Shown: positions 48,408 to 59,671 of the stretch, one piece after another
Layout: each line of letters begins with the position of its first letter
Numbering within the stretch: position 1 is the first letter of the stretch
Source: Jacaranda mimosifolia
Lineage: Eukaryota; Streptophyta; Magnoliopsida; Lamiales; Bignoniaceae
Direction: 5' to 3'
Assembly: GCA_018894105.1 (NCBI GenBank)
Contig: CM032123.1
Coordinates: forward strand, 2,047,001-2,111,000
Length of the DNA: 64,000 nt
Notes under the pieces: model-generated
Databases searched by the model: none
The model's input: the letters and a program-made list of their open reading frames with translations, nothing else
Told to the model about the DNA's origin: nothing
Made by a program: the position numbers and the translations under genes

Positions 48408-50192
48408 TCAAAAATCATCATCCTCATGATCCATCAATTTCCAAGAGCCATCTTCCTGCTGCACCATTCCCTTATTCTTCTCAGTCCACCATGAAACTGG
48501 AACACAATATTCATCCTTCAACCCATCCATATGCTTATTAACCAAGGCAATATTTCTATTAACTTCCAGTTTGAATCCCCCTTTACTCCCTTGTGTCCCT
48601 GCAACTCCATGCAAATAAGCCTCCAAGCTATGCCAACTGCTCAAATTCCCTGGATTTTTCAAGTAGTTCGACTTCTCTGTATCGATGATCAGCTCCTCCC
48701 CTACCTCCGAGTAATCTATGAAGGGGTACGTTGGGACAATGTCTCTGGCATTTCTTACACGCAGAATACGAAGATTCTGAAGATTTAAGACAAGTTTACG
48801 AAATTTGTTGTCCCCAACACGAGGGCTGGCAAAAACGAAGGCCGTAACAGGACAAGCCTTGTCCGGCATGTCCCTAGGCTTGTTGTATCCATTGACAACA
48901 ATGTCGACTGCGTTTAGAGTGGAAAGTGCAGCTCCTAAGCTGTGGCCAGTTATGGTTATGCTTGTCTCCTCATTCTTGTACGCTTCTACCAGTCTCCTCA
49001 CCTCAGAAAGAACCTAGTTTAAGACAAGTGTTTAGAGTAGTTAACTTCTCTAGTATAATAGATCGTAACATATGATGCTCAAATACGGACACAATATGAT
49101 ACAATCAAGACGATATAAAATTTTTAAAGATTTTAATTAGGACACTACATGACTCTTACACGATTATTCGTTATACAGTTATACACAATTAAATATTATT
49201 TTTTATTTATTAATAAATATATATTATATTACTATTTTTTTATTTCGAGTTCAAGCTTGCAGTTTTTTACAATTCATTTACCAATTCGAGTCTTATCGAG
49301 CCGAACCGAGGTCGAGTTTAAAATTTTACATTCGTTGAGCTCGAAAATTTTGCCTAAACTCAACCTAACTTAGCTCAATGGCACCCCTAATTGTATGTCC
49401 AAATTGCCATCAAAAATATCTTAATTTCCTATACTTATGTGATTTATGAGCATATGTATCGAGATATATGTCGAGAACATATCATTTTTGATCGAGTACC
49501 CGATATGACTTTTTAAAGTGTCAATACTAAAAAAACACAAGATTTACCTGGATTCTAACACTATTCTTATTAAACGGCGACCTCGGATCATCAGAAGTAT
49601 AGATAGAATACCATCCAAGATGCACCCCAGGATTATCATTCCCTCCAAAAACCTCAGGCGCAGACACCGATGAAAATTCAAAATCATTCATCCATTCAAG
49701 AGTTCTAATAGTCCCTCTCCAGGCAACCAAAATGTCCCTTCTTCCCAACGCTGATTTCCCCTCATCTGTGGCCACAGCCACAAAGCCAATCCAGTTCGAT
49801 TCCCTGCTCCAGGCCTCCCTGGACCACGACTTCAAGATGAAGGCATCTGGGACTTCAGTCGACGACGTCGCATAAAGGTACTTCGTGACGCGATACTTGA
49901 GTGGATTCCCCCGCTCGATTCCGACCTTTGAGAAGAGATTTTCCTTGGCGTATCTGCTGCTCCCTGCGTACTTTGATGCCTTCTCAGAGTTGAAAGTGTC
50001 GTATGCTGCCTGAGCCATTTCGCCGTAGTGGATTATGTATCGACGAAGATCGATGTCTAAAGGGTCTAATAGACCTTCCCAGTGGTTTATGCCGCTGAGA
50101 AGCTTCCATCTTTGGGAAATTCCCAATATTGCCCCTTCGTTGTATGTGCTACCCCCCATCTTTCTGCTCTTTTTCTTGAAGCAATTCAACAT
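48408..50192 (-). CDS. Class II phospholipase A1 (lipase_3 family)
   Basis: A serine acylhydrolase expected to remove the sn-1 acyl group from phospho- or galactolipids in the cytosol; no transit or signal peptide is evident. Two exons, 50,192-49,548 and 49,013-48,408, are joined in phase 0 (IQ|VLSEV) through a 534-bp GT-AG intron and give about 416 residues, normal for plant PLA1-II. The nucleophile motif GHSLG lies at about residues 238-242. ARDIVP (Asp about 306) and [10 protein letters not shown] (His about 343) supply the likely rest of the triad. The N-terminal [17 protein letters not shown] and [11 protein letters not shown] blocks are typical of the family. A second Met at residue 12 (MGG) could be the true start. 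The gene looks intact. The exact paralogue type (II-gamma or II-delta) is not certain. Confidence 0.93.
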
Positions 50193-50349
50193 GCTGCCTT
50201 TTTACAAGAATTTCAAGTTGAATCTAACAATATTGACGAGGCAACTTATTTTTTTTTTTGGATAAGTAATATGCAAGATCAAATTTATATTAATCCTCTT
50301 TTACAATATAATTATATGTTGTGTAATACGAGGAAAAAAAAAATAATGT

Positions 50350-50855
50350 TGGGATATCAATTGTATGTTTGGTATTATATGTTTTGGGAGCATGAGTTTT
50401 GAGAGTAGGTTAGGAAATGAAAAATTTGTATTAGAGAGTGTGATGTATGTTTGTTTATGTTTTAAAAATAGTTAAAAAACTATTTTAGTATGTTTGTTTA
50501 TATTTTAAAAGAAGACAATTTCTATTGTAACAGTCAAATTAATATTTTTAGTTGGATTTTTAGGAGGAAAATAGAATTAAATAATATTTTTTATTGTAAA
50601 ATAATAATAAAATATATAATATGTATACGTGATGATTAGATATGATTTTTTTATTATAAAAATAATAATAAAATATTATGATATGTAATGTATGAATATG
50701 GGGTTTTTTGTAATAAGTCAATTGATTTGAATGGATATTTTGGAAATTAGTATATGTTGTTTTGGCAAAAAAAATGATACATATGTTTGATTATATTTTA
50801 TCAAAATGAATTTGTTTTGGCAAAATGTAGCCAAACAAGTCCAAATATTTTGGAT
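50350..50855. mobile_element. MITE related to 41,719-42,177
   Basis: Shares the interior TGTAACAGTCAAAT, AGGAGGAAAATAGAATTAA and TTTATTGTAA...AATAATAA with the 41,719 element, and ends TTTTGGCAAAATGTAGCCAAAC. It is more diverged at the left end. Non-coding. Confidence 0.55.
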
Positions 50856-50936
50856 CCATGCTATTTTTCTTCATGTCAGGTCAAGTTTGATTTGATCAAA
50901 ATATAGCAACATCTCGATCTTATTAAGAGGGTGTTT

Positions 50937-51299
50937 TGGTGAGTTTATAAGCTTCTCAAAACATCTTATAAGATGTTTAAAAACTTATAAGTTGATAAAA
51001 AGTATTTTGTAATTTTTTTTTTTAAAAAAAGCTTATAAGATCCTAAAATAAGATGTTATGAGCTTATAAGCTCTTTTAGAAAAAGTAAGGGGACCCTAAC
51101 TTCTTTTTAAGATCTTAACAAGCTCCTTCATTTTTAATCATTTTAATTACAAAATTGTCATTATTAACATCTTATAAGCTCCAAAATTTTATTTTATCCA
51201 AACACTTCAATAACTTATTTTATAAATAAGATCTAACATCTTATAAACTCTAAAAATATCTAATAAGATGTTTAAAATGAGCTTAGCCAAACACCTTCT
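50937..51299. mobile_element. MITE of the GTGTTTGG...CTTATAAG family
   Basis: The ends AGGGTGTTTTGGTGAGTTTATA and, inverted, AGAAGGTGTTTGGCTAAGCTC enclose many CTTATAAG and ATCTTATAAG copies. Best preserved of four family members in the window. Confidence 0.75.
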
Positions 51300-51726
51300 A
51301 AGTCAAGAACCTAAAATAGAACGAAAAATTTCCTATTCCATGGGTTGAGATCACGAAATGTTGCCACGTATCTTAATCTAATGATGCAACATGTTAATAT
51401 AAACAGTTATCAACTTGTGTTGCAACAAATTCATGTGCTTAATCAATGAGAGAGAATGAGAAAGGAAGATCAATAAAGAAACAAAGTTGGAGGTGAAAAA
51501 CAACACTTTGGGAGATTTTAAATTCCATATGTTTGATTTAATTAATTATCTAAGATCAAAAAGCATACCTTGGGGAATCATATTGCAAATCTTTATATAT
51601 ATCTTCAGCAACCAAATATAAAACACTCCTGTACAATTCACAACACAAAATTATAATCAAATGACATAAGACAACCTTGAAGGGCCCAACTACTTTTGAT
51701 AATTAGAGCATAAACCAGATTAAGCC
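51300..51726. other. Intergenic stretch, nothing recognised
   Basis: No coding, RNA or repeat signature beyond ordinary AT-rich text between the MITE and the SINE. Confidence 0.5.
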
Positions 51727-51736
51727 TAAGGCATCA

Positions 51737-51852
51737 ACCAAGTGACGTGTGGCCCAATAACATAAGTCTTCCACATGATCTAATAGGTTAGGAGTTTAAG
51801 CCCGAACGAGCTCCTGATATGTGTGCGTGAGTAAAAAAAAAAAAAAAAAGAT
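51737..51852 (+). mobile_element. tRNA-derived SINE with exact target duplication
   Basis: A 10-bp duplication TAAGGCATCA lies on both sides (51,727-51,736 and 51,853-51,862). Box A-like TGGCCCAATAACATAAGT and box B-like GAGTTTAAGCCC are followed by CTCCTGATATGTGTGCGTG and a poly-A tail of about 18. Same family as 39,620-39,765. Confidence 0.85.
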
Positions 51853-51869
51853 TAAGGCATCATATAATA

Positions 51870-53191
51870 CCTCAAAAAGGCAGCAGGGTCTGGTGTTTGC
51901 CTTCAGTCTGATGAGAAGCTTTGATAGGGTATGTATTTTTTTCACATTATATGGGATTATAAAAGAAAAGACATAACAGCTCTAGAATTTGACAACATTG
52001 CTAAACCAGTTGAAGTGTCCATGTCCATTTTCATATTCTTGGATTCAAAGGCCAATCAACTCAATTTACAAGCAAACATTATTCTCCTTAATCTGTCAAT
52101 AAGGACACTTCTCATTTCTAATAAAAGGATCAAATATTAAGATGAATAAAATTATTGAAGTCCTCTTTTAGTCAGCATAATTTGTTAGTTTTGTCTTATT
52201 TAAATTTTTTTTTTTTTCTAGATTTTCTTTTTACACATTCTTTACTCTTTGATGCTTATTATGTTGTCTGATGTTAGGAACTAATATTGGACAAGAAGTT
52301 TCTTCCAAACTCAATTGTGGATTGAAAGACTTTGCTTTGAAGTCACCAACTTAAGCCAATGTATGGGGTAAAGTAGATGCTTGCAAGTTTAACAAGGCAA
52401 TGCAAATAAGAAAGAAATTGAGCAGCACATTTTTTTAAAGCAAAAGATAAAATTTATATTTATATATTCATCAAATTAAAATAAGAGATAAAATATGAAA
52501 ATGATTGAAAATGAACTTTTTGGAAGAATGAATGATATATGATGAAGAAAGGAATTAAAGTCAACCCAAATTAAGGGATGTTTGCATTGTTTATACATTC
52601 TAAAAGTGATTAGTTCTACAAATTATGGGAAAAATGACTAGGAATAAAAATGAGGTATGTTTAGAAATTAATTAAGGAAGTAGTAAAAAAGTGAATGACT
52701 TGTATTTGCATTCATGTGAGAAAACACTAAATTACATTCTAATTTGGGATTTTTTTCAAGAATTAGTAACGAAAAAATTGTTAATATAATCTACAAAGAT
52801 TTATGAAAAAATTCAAGAGTTGGAAACGCATCCGTCTGATACTTCCTACCCTATTTTAATTTTCTCAAAATGCCCTCATAACTTGCTTTTTTATGCAAGA
52901 ATTATAGTTTTTTCAGAAATGGCCACATAACTTGCTTTTTTATGCAAGAATTATAAAAATAAATTCCCTAAAATTAGAGTGGAAAATAATTTTTAAGACC
53001 ATTTTTATTAATCAAAAAAACTTCTTGAGACCTTATGGGCTAGAAGTGTGGGCTAAGAGCTTATAACTCTACCGGGCCCGCTAATTGAAAAATTTTTAAA
53101 AGGATAATTTATTAGGCCCAACCCAATATATTTCTTGGCCCAAATTTGTTGTGATTCCTTTTGCATGTCTGATCAGATCAGAAGCCTAAAC
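51870..53191. other. Intergenic and upstream region of the SET gene
   Basis: AT-rich, no gene recognised. The short plus-strand ORF at 51,931-52,140 has no family features. A paired repeat ACTTGCTTTTTTATGCAAGAATTATA occurs twice (about 52,881 and 52,931), each half able to fold on itself (TTGC...GCAA). Confidence 0.5.
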
Positions 53192-56100
53192 ATGGAGATG
53201 AGAGCGACTGAAGACATAGCCATAGGCCAAGACCTGACCCCACCACTCTCGCCTCTCGCCTTCGTCCTCCACGACTCCGCCCTCAGCTCCTACTGCTCCG
53301 CCTGCTTTTCTACTCTTCCGCCGCAGCCATTTCCCCCTTCTACACCCACCTTTCCCCAAAATCTTTGCCATGTCCCCAGTAATACTCCAACTCCCCTCTA
53401 CTGTTCCCCTCGCTGCTCTTCCCTTGATTCCCCCCTCTATTTCTCCTCCGCCGAGCCTCACCTGCTCTCTCTCTTCGGCCAGTCATCTCCCTCCGCGTGG
53501 AATGACTCCTCCGACCTCCGCCTCTCCCTCCGCCTTGTTTTCATTTTCCAAAAGCTTCCCCTGGAATCCAGCGGTTTGCCAAAATTTCTGGGTTCGACGA
53601 GATGTGAACAACGGTTGTGGACTGGAGGAAAAAAAGAATACCCTTTTCAAGAAAATGAGAATTTTGAATGCCCAACTGATTACCTTGAGAATAAAGAGGA
53701 GCCAGGAGAAAATATGGAGAGCTGTTGTCAGAAAGACGGGGCTTTTGAGAGAATTGCGGGTTTAATGACTAATCGTGAGGAGTTGACATTTGGAAGAAAT
53801 AGGAATAACCCAGATGAAAATCGTGGGAATTGCGAGGATTCAGGTGAGAATACGGAGAACAATATGGAGAGGATAAGTGAGGGGGCAAAGTTGATGGCAA
53901 AGGCAAGGAAGATGCGTGTAAATGAGGATGTAAATGTAGAGGAGCAGGATTTTGTATTGGAGGAGATGGTATTGTGTTTGGTGCAGACAAATGCTGTGGA
54001 GGTTCAGGACAAGAGTGGCTGTAGCATAGGAATTGCTGTTTATGGCACTGCATTTTCTTGGATTAATCATAGTTGTTCTCCAAATGCTTGCTATCGTTTT
54101 CTGGTGGGGTCGGAACATAATGAGCAGCCACCTTTAAGGATTACTCCAGCTGCGAAAAGTGGCTGTGGCAATGGATATGGTAACTGTTTGATAACGGAAG
54201 ATTATGCAGAATATCCATTTTCAGGTATTTTTTATGAGTAATGTGGTGGAGAATTCACTGTTTGTTTTTCTAGCTCTGGAAGTGATATGAATTTATTTAC
54301 GGATGATGTAGAAAGAAATGGTTATGGTCCAAGAATTGTAGTTCGAAGTATAAAAGCTGTTAACAAAGGAGAAGAGGTGACAATTGCATACACGGACTTG
54401 TTGCAGCCTAAGGTTGGATGTAATTTTTAGACTTGGCAGCATAGTAATTAAAAATCTTGATGTTTATGTTCTTTCATTACAAAGTATGTAATTTCTTATC
54501 ATGTTAGAGAAGAGTTGCATCAATACTTATGTTTAGTGCAAAAAGGGAAGCTTTCAAGTAACGTTGATAAATAAAGAATATGTCTAGGATAACTAGTTCT
54601 ACTAATTGACTGCCCTGTTTGATGCCAGACACCGAAAGGAAAGTAGTGTGAAAATATGTTACGAAAATGAAGACCTTTGAGGACAAATATTGGACAAAAG
54701 AAAAGAAAGTAAAGGGAGATGAAATGTTGCATGTGAATAGATAGGCCATATGTCTCCTGAGCAATCTCCGCTATCATAGAACCCCATTATTGAGTTTTAA
54801 AAAGGTTTTCAATAGTTCAACATTTTTCATTATCCATAAGTTTCTTGCCGATATTTTCATCATGATTGACCTTTTCTTGCATATTTCAGTTTCTCTTTTT
54901 ATGCTTTATCGATTTTTTGGCATTGGTTTCTGCAGGAGATGAGACAGGCAGAATTATGGGTGAAGTATCGTTTTCATTGTAGCTGTAAGCGCTGTGGTGT
55001 AGTGCCTACAACTTATGTGGATTATGCTCTGAATGTAAGATTTTCAATTACCTGGAGACGGTTGGTTGAATAGATGTATATGTTGGAAGCAAAACTATTT
55101 AAAAGATCTTACAAGCTAAAACGCTTGTAGAGCTTATAAGATGGTAGATCTATATTAAAAATAAACTCTTAAAGTGTTTAGATAAAATAAAATCGTGCAG
55201 TTTATGAGATGTCAATAATAGCAAATTTTGTGACTAGTATGACTAAAATTAAAGGAGTTGGTTAATACATAAATAAGTTGGGAACTCATTACTTTTTCTA
55301 TAAGAACTAATAAGATCCTATCTTATTTTGGGAGTTTATAAGTTCCTGTCTTAGAAAATTTTACCAAACGCTTTAATCTTTATAACATCTGATAACCTCA
55401 CCTAAACACCATCACAGTACTTTGTGCTGCACTTGCCACTTTGTTGTTGCGTTAAACCCTTCATTGAGATTGTGCTCATGACCATGTATGCTGAACCTGT
55501 TCCGTTACTTCTGTAGGCACACTCTGCTGCCATTCCTGCTCGGCCGGAGTCTCCAGACAATCAAATAGAGAAACTGATGGAAAGCTTCGATGATGCAATA
55601 ACCGACTATCTATCATCTGGTGATTCAAAATCATGCTGTCAGAAGCTTGAAAACTTGCTCACTCATGGCCACTTAAGTGAGGAATCCATAGAAACGGGAG
55701 CAAAATCACCTGAAAAACCGAAGCTGCATCCGTTTCATTATCTTTGTCTAAATGCTTACACCACCCTGGCTTCTGCTTATAAAGTTCAGGCAAGTGATTT
55801 ACTGGCTCTTAACTATGAAATCGAAAGACATAAACTTGAAGCATTGAACATGTACAAGACAAGTGCTGCATATTCCTTGTTGCTTGCTGGGGCAGCCCAT
55901 CATCTTTTCATGTTTGAAACTTCTCTTGTGGCGACTGTTGCAAATTTCTGGACAAATGCTGGGGAATCAGTGCTGAATCTTGCTAGAAGCTCCTTGTGGG
56001 GTTCATCCCAGAATCCAGGGCCAGTCCATTGTTGTCTTGGAGATATTTTGGAACCAAATTCTATTAGCCCAGATCAAAACATGCAGTTAGAGGAAATAAA

Positions 56101-56464
56101 GAATCAACTTTTTGATTGTATTGCCAATATAACGCCAAAAGTCTGGGGGATACTGTGTTCTGGAAGTAGTTTCTTGAAATCAATTCAAAACCCGGTTGAT
56201 TTTAGTTGGATTCCATCTCCTGAAACTTCCAGAATCCCTGATCATATTATGAAGAAAAGATCTTCCCAATTGGAAGCTGAGGAATGTAATGATGAAGTGA
56301 TGATGAATCTCATTTTGCTGAGCATCCATTGTTTAAGGTATGGAGCTCTCTTATCAAGCATCTGTTATGGTTTGTCGGATGAAACGAACTATTACAGAAC
56401 TCAGATTTGTTGGCTGAAACGTTCTGTTACAGAAACTCTTGCATATCTACAGGAATCTGATTAA
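53192..56464 (+). CDS. SDG41: SET-domain protein, SDG41/SMYD-like, with an in-frame TAA
   Basis: A likely lysine methyltransferase-family protein. Start chosen at 53,192 (MEMRATEDIAIGQDLTPPLSP), since an upstream in-frame Met adds only an unconserved leader. Exons: 53,192-54,412, 54,936-55,034 and 55,517-56,464, all phase 0, about 755 codons. A MYND-like Cys set (YCSACF, LYCSPRC) comes first. The SET signature FSWINHSCSPNACYRF has its Asn at about residue 292, then PRIVVRSIKAVNKGEEVTIAYTDLLQP. Exon 2 has the post-SET-like FHCSCKRCG. Exon 3 is a helical C-terminal region with HPFHYLCLNAYTTLASAY and ending LAYLQESD. A TAA at 54,239-54,241 (codon 350) splits the SET domain although the same frame continues open on both sides. 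It may be a pseudogene, a sequence error, or be removed by a tiny 36-base GT-AG segment. Family confident; the symbol rests on resemblance only. Confidence 0.8.
55100..55416. mobile_element. MITE of the GTGTTTGG...CTTATAAG family in intron 2 of the SET gene
   Basis: Sequence rich in CTTATAAGAT and AAGCTTATAAG-like motifs ending ATAACCTCACCTAAACACC, inverted relative to the family's 5' end. The intron's splice sites (GTAAGA at 55,035 and CTGTAG at 55,511-55,516) are untouched. Confidence 0.6.
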
Positions 56465-56697
56465 ATATAAACTCTTTCATTTTGTTGTTTTGTAAAGAAA
56501 TATGATTAGAAATTACACTCAGTTCTAAATGTATCATTGAATAGCTACAGTTACTGATTCTATTAACTGTTTTATCAAGATTTATAGAAAGACTGACTGT
56601 TTATAATTATAATGCCATTAAAATTATATATATATATATGTATAGTTTCATATTTATGTTTGTCCAAAAATGACCTTAGGTAGCCCATGAATTAAGT

Positions 56698-57071
56698 GCC
56701 CGTTTGGTTTTGTTTTCAAAACTCATTTTCATTTTCTCTTGTGGGAAAATAGAGAGTTATCAATTTCTTCCTCATTTTTATATGTATTTTCGTTCTCCAA
56801 CACATTTTCCCACACAAACTCTTGCACTCTCTCTCAATTTTCATACTTTATTTTCTCCTACTTTTATTTGCACGACTTTTAATATAAAAATACAATAATA
56901 TTTAAATATAATTTATTTTCAACTCTACATAATCATTTTATTTTAAACAAATTCATTTTCAACAAAACATCCAAATAATATTTCATTTTCAAATTCACAT
57001 TTATAACTAACTTTTCACTATTTTTTTCATCAAAAAATAAAAATACCTCCAAAAAATAAAACCAAAAGGGC
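56698..57071. mobile_element. MITE with GCCCGTTTGGTTTT ends
   Basis: GCCCGTTTGGTTTTGTTTTC at the left and AAAATAAAACCAAAAGGGC at the right are imperfect inverted repeats. The ends resemble those of the 47,512-47,835 element. Flanks share TTAAGT. The plus-strand ORF inside is spurious. Confidence 0.7.
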
Positions 57072-57433
57072 TTTAAGTATTTGTATACTTAGATTTTTGG
57101 GGTTCTTTTTTAGTATATGAAGCAACATAAGCCATCATGAAAATTGCAAGTACCAAGAAGTGATCTTTGTTTTCAGGTGCACATCATTATTAAGTGATCT
57201 TAATTTCTACAAAGTGAAAAGTTATAATCTAACAAACTCACTCTGAACCTAAAACCATTCTTTTTATGCTCCAGGTTGATTCCAGTTTTATTATTATACT
57301 AACAGATCAACCCCTTTAAATACGCTTTAGCACGCTAATCCATGCTTATGGGAACTTGATGTCTTTTTCTTGCTCTATTAACTCACTTGTATACCTAACA
57401 TAGGTCAAAAAATAAAACAAATGGCATCATGAA

Positions 57434-57505
57434 GTGGCTGTAGTTTAGTGGTAAGAATTCCACGTTGTGGCCGTGGAGACCTGGGCTCGAATCCCAGCAG
57501 CCACA
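57434..57505 (+). tRNA. tRNA-His (GTG)
   Basis: A 72-base cloverleaf with acceptor stem GTGGCTG/CAGCCAC, D arm AGTTTAGTGGTAAGA, anticodon loop TTGTGGC with anticodon GTG, T arm CTGGGCTCGAATCCCAG, and discriminator A. A T-rich Pol III stop (ATTTTTGG) follows within a few bases. All stems pair, and boxes A and B are intact, so it looks functional and nuclear in type. Confidence 0.97.
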
Positions 57506-57547
57506 GTTATTTTTGGTTTTATTTTGATGCAATTAAATTAAATCCAT

Positions 57548-57690
57548 TACAGAAAATAACAAACCACCGAGGTGGTAATCTAGTTAGACATAACCCAGGT
57601 CATGGATTCAATGGGACTGTAGTGATGGGCTCGCCCATTATGCAATAGTTAAGTACTAGCATGTGCTCGGTGCATATTTTATATTGAAAT
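57548..57690 (+). mobile_element. Possible SINE remnant
   Basis: A box A-like GGTGGTAATCTAGTTAGAC and a box B-like CATGGATTCAATGGG lie about 25 bases apart, followed by ATGTGCTCGGTGCATATTTTATATTG. No target duplication was found. Short and tentative. Confidence 0.35.
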
Positions 57691-57699
57691 AATTTATTT

Positions 57700-59640
57700 T
57701 ACTTCATGTGATTAAAAATGAACCGTAATTATTTTTAGTATTTAAAGAAATAAAATTTATTACTAATTAAATAAAATAATATGAATATTTCAATTTATTA
57801 ATATTATGTTTGAAAATATTTTGTACTTAAATAAGTTGTGGAATATGAAGAATTGCTAACTCTAAGTTTATAAATTATACAAAAAAATAAATAAATTAAA
57901 ATGATAAAATTTAAAAAAAAAAATAAATGAAAGAATTAAGAAAATAATAGTAGATAGCAGAATATTTAATTAAATATGCTTTTTAAATTAGATATATGTT
58001 TGTAAATACATATTTTGATATGATAAGTAAGCACATAAATTTTTAAAAATATAAGGTTTTTTTATATGATTTTTTAATGGGTGAAAGTTATAATTACAAT
58101 TTCCATGACATTTGAAATTTTTAAATGTTAAGTTTTTTAGTTAGAGTAAATATCTATACCTTATCTATGAAAATAACTTACATTAGGTTATTATTTGATC
58201 ATTAATTCAGTACATAGTTTGTAACATGCAATTTTTATAAACTAAAATGTCTCTTAATATTCTATGTAACTATGATAAGTAAAATTTATTTATATTTATT
58301 AAAATATAGTTATTTTATTAATTTTAGAATTATCAAATAATATATATTATGTACCTGAATAAAATAATAAGTAAATTTTTAATATTCAATTCAAATATGT
58401 ACAAATAATTAAATGATACTTACTTTCAGTTAAACGTTTTTTATATGAAATTATTAATTCATGTAACAATGTCTTTTTATGAATTATTATAAGCAAAAAT
58501 ATTAAAATAAAGTAGGCAATATAATTATAAAATTATTTAATTAAATATATTAAAAAATATAAAATGTTGATATTATTTGCTATTTAAACAGTCATTTATC
58601 AAGCTTTTGAAAATTTTCAATTATATCAACTACATAGTCCCATATAATAGAACTTTTTTCAAACAATTGAAAAAGAATTCTATATTATATTGCTAAAATC
58701 CTAAAATGATTTAAATTAATAATATAAAAATAAATTTCAGAGCTTATTGTCGTTGCAGAAGTAACTTTTTATATTTGAAATATTCTTCAAATTAACTTAT
58801 TTGTCATATTTTATATATATATATATAGTTGTATCTAAAAGTATTTTACATATCTAAAAAATATTATTGTAAAAATAATTAAATTTTAAAGATTTTGATA
58901 AATTGAGCTCTTATATAACAGTTAATTTATAATTATTCATTTCTCAAACTTTTAGCTCTTTAATAAAGATTATCAAATATTTTTAAATATATTTTTATTT
59001 TTGAATGAAAGAAAATTAGAAATAAAATACAATTATATCAGTTAGAATTAATAATCAACAACCAATTAAAAAATTTCAGTTGAATTAAAAAAATTTAAAA
59101 TTCTAAGAATTTAACATGTGGACGAAATTGCACAGTTAAAATCAAAATTATATAATTAGATTAGATCAAAATTATACTATATATAATAGTATTGACGACT
59201 CAAATCAAACATTCCACAACAACAATCGAACTTCTATGGCTACACCAAAAAAGGGTTGCTACGTTGTTTCATTTCCCCTCACCTACCTTTACAATTATCA
59301 AAAAAAAAATATATATTACAGAAAATAACAAGAAAAGAAGCGACAGCCATAACGTTTTTCTATTTATCTTAATAGGAAAAAGGTGCATTGTATCTTCAGA
59401 CACATGACTCAAATGACTGTCGGCAGTGGGCGTCGAGGAAGACCACAATTTATTTGATTTTAACAATCTGCCGCCACAAATTTGTCCTAAGCCACTTCCA
59501 TTGATTGATTGAGAATTAAAGTTAATCTCAAAAAAATGTAGAAGATAATTAGGATTGTTAGAGTCGATCTTGAAGAATTCTCCGATGCTCAGATAATTAT
59601 TAAACCTTCACACGCATTTTCGTTTTTGACAAAAAGTTTC
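57700..59640. other. AT-rich stretch, no gene
   Basis: Very AT-rich sequence without coding, RNA or clear repeat structure on either strand. Confidence 0.6.
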
Positions 59641-59647
59641 ATATTGT

Positions 59648-59671
59648 GGGGGTGGGGGGGGGGGGGGGGGG
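59648..59671 (+). repeat. Poly-G tract
   Basis: 23 G in 24 bases (one T), unique in this AT-rich window; it could form G-quadruplex structures. Confidence 0.95.

Noticed and set aside
48531..49017. Plus-strand ORFs opposite the phospholipase second exon
   Set aside because: Shadows of the minus-strand lipase exon containing GHSLG.
54229..54277. 49-base intron CAG|GTATTT...TCTAG in the SET gene
   Set aside because: Its removal shifts the frame and leads to TGA within a few codons; it is also shorter than usual plant introns.
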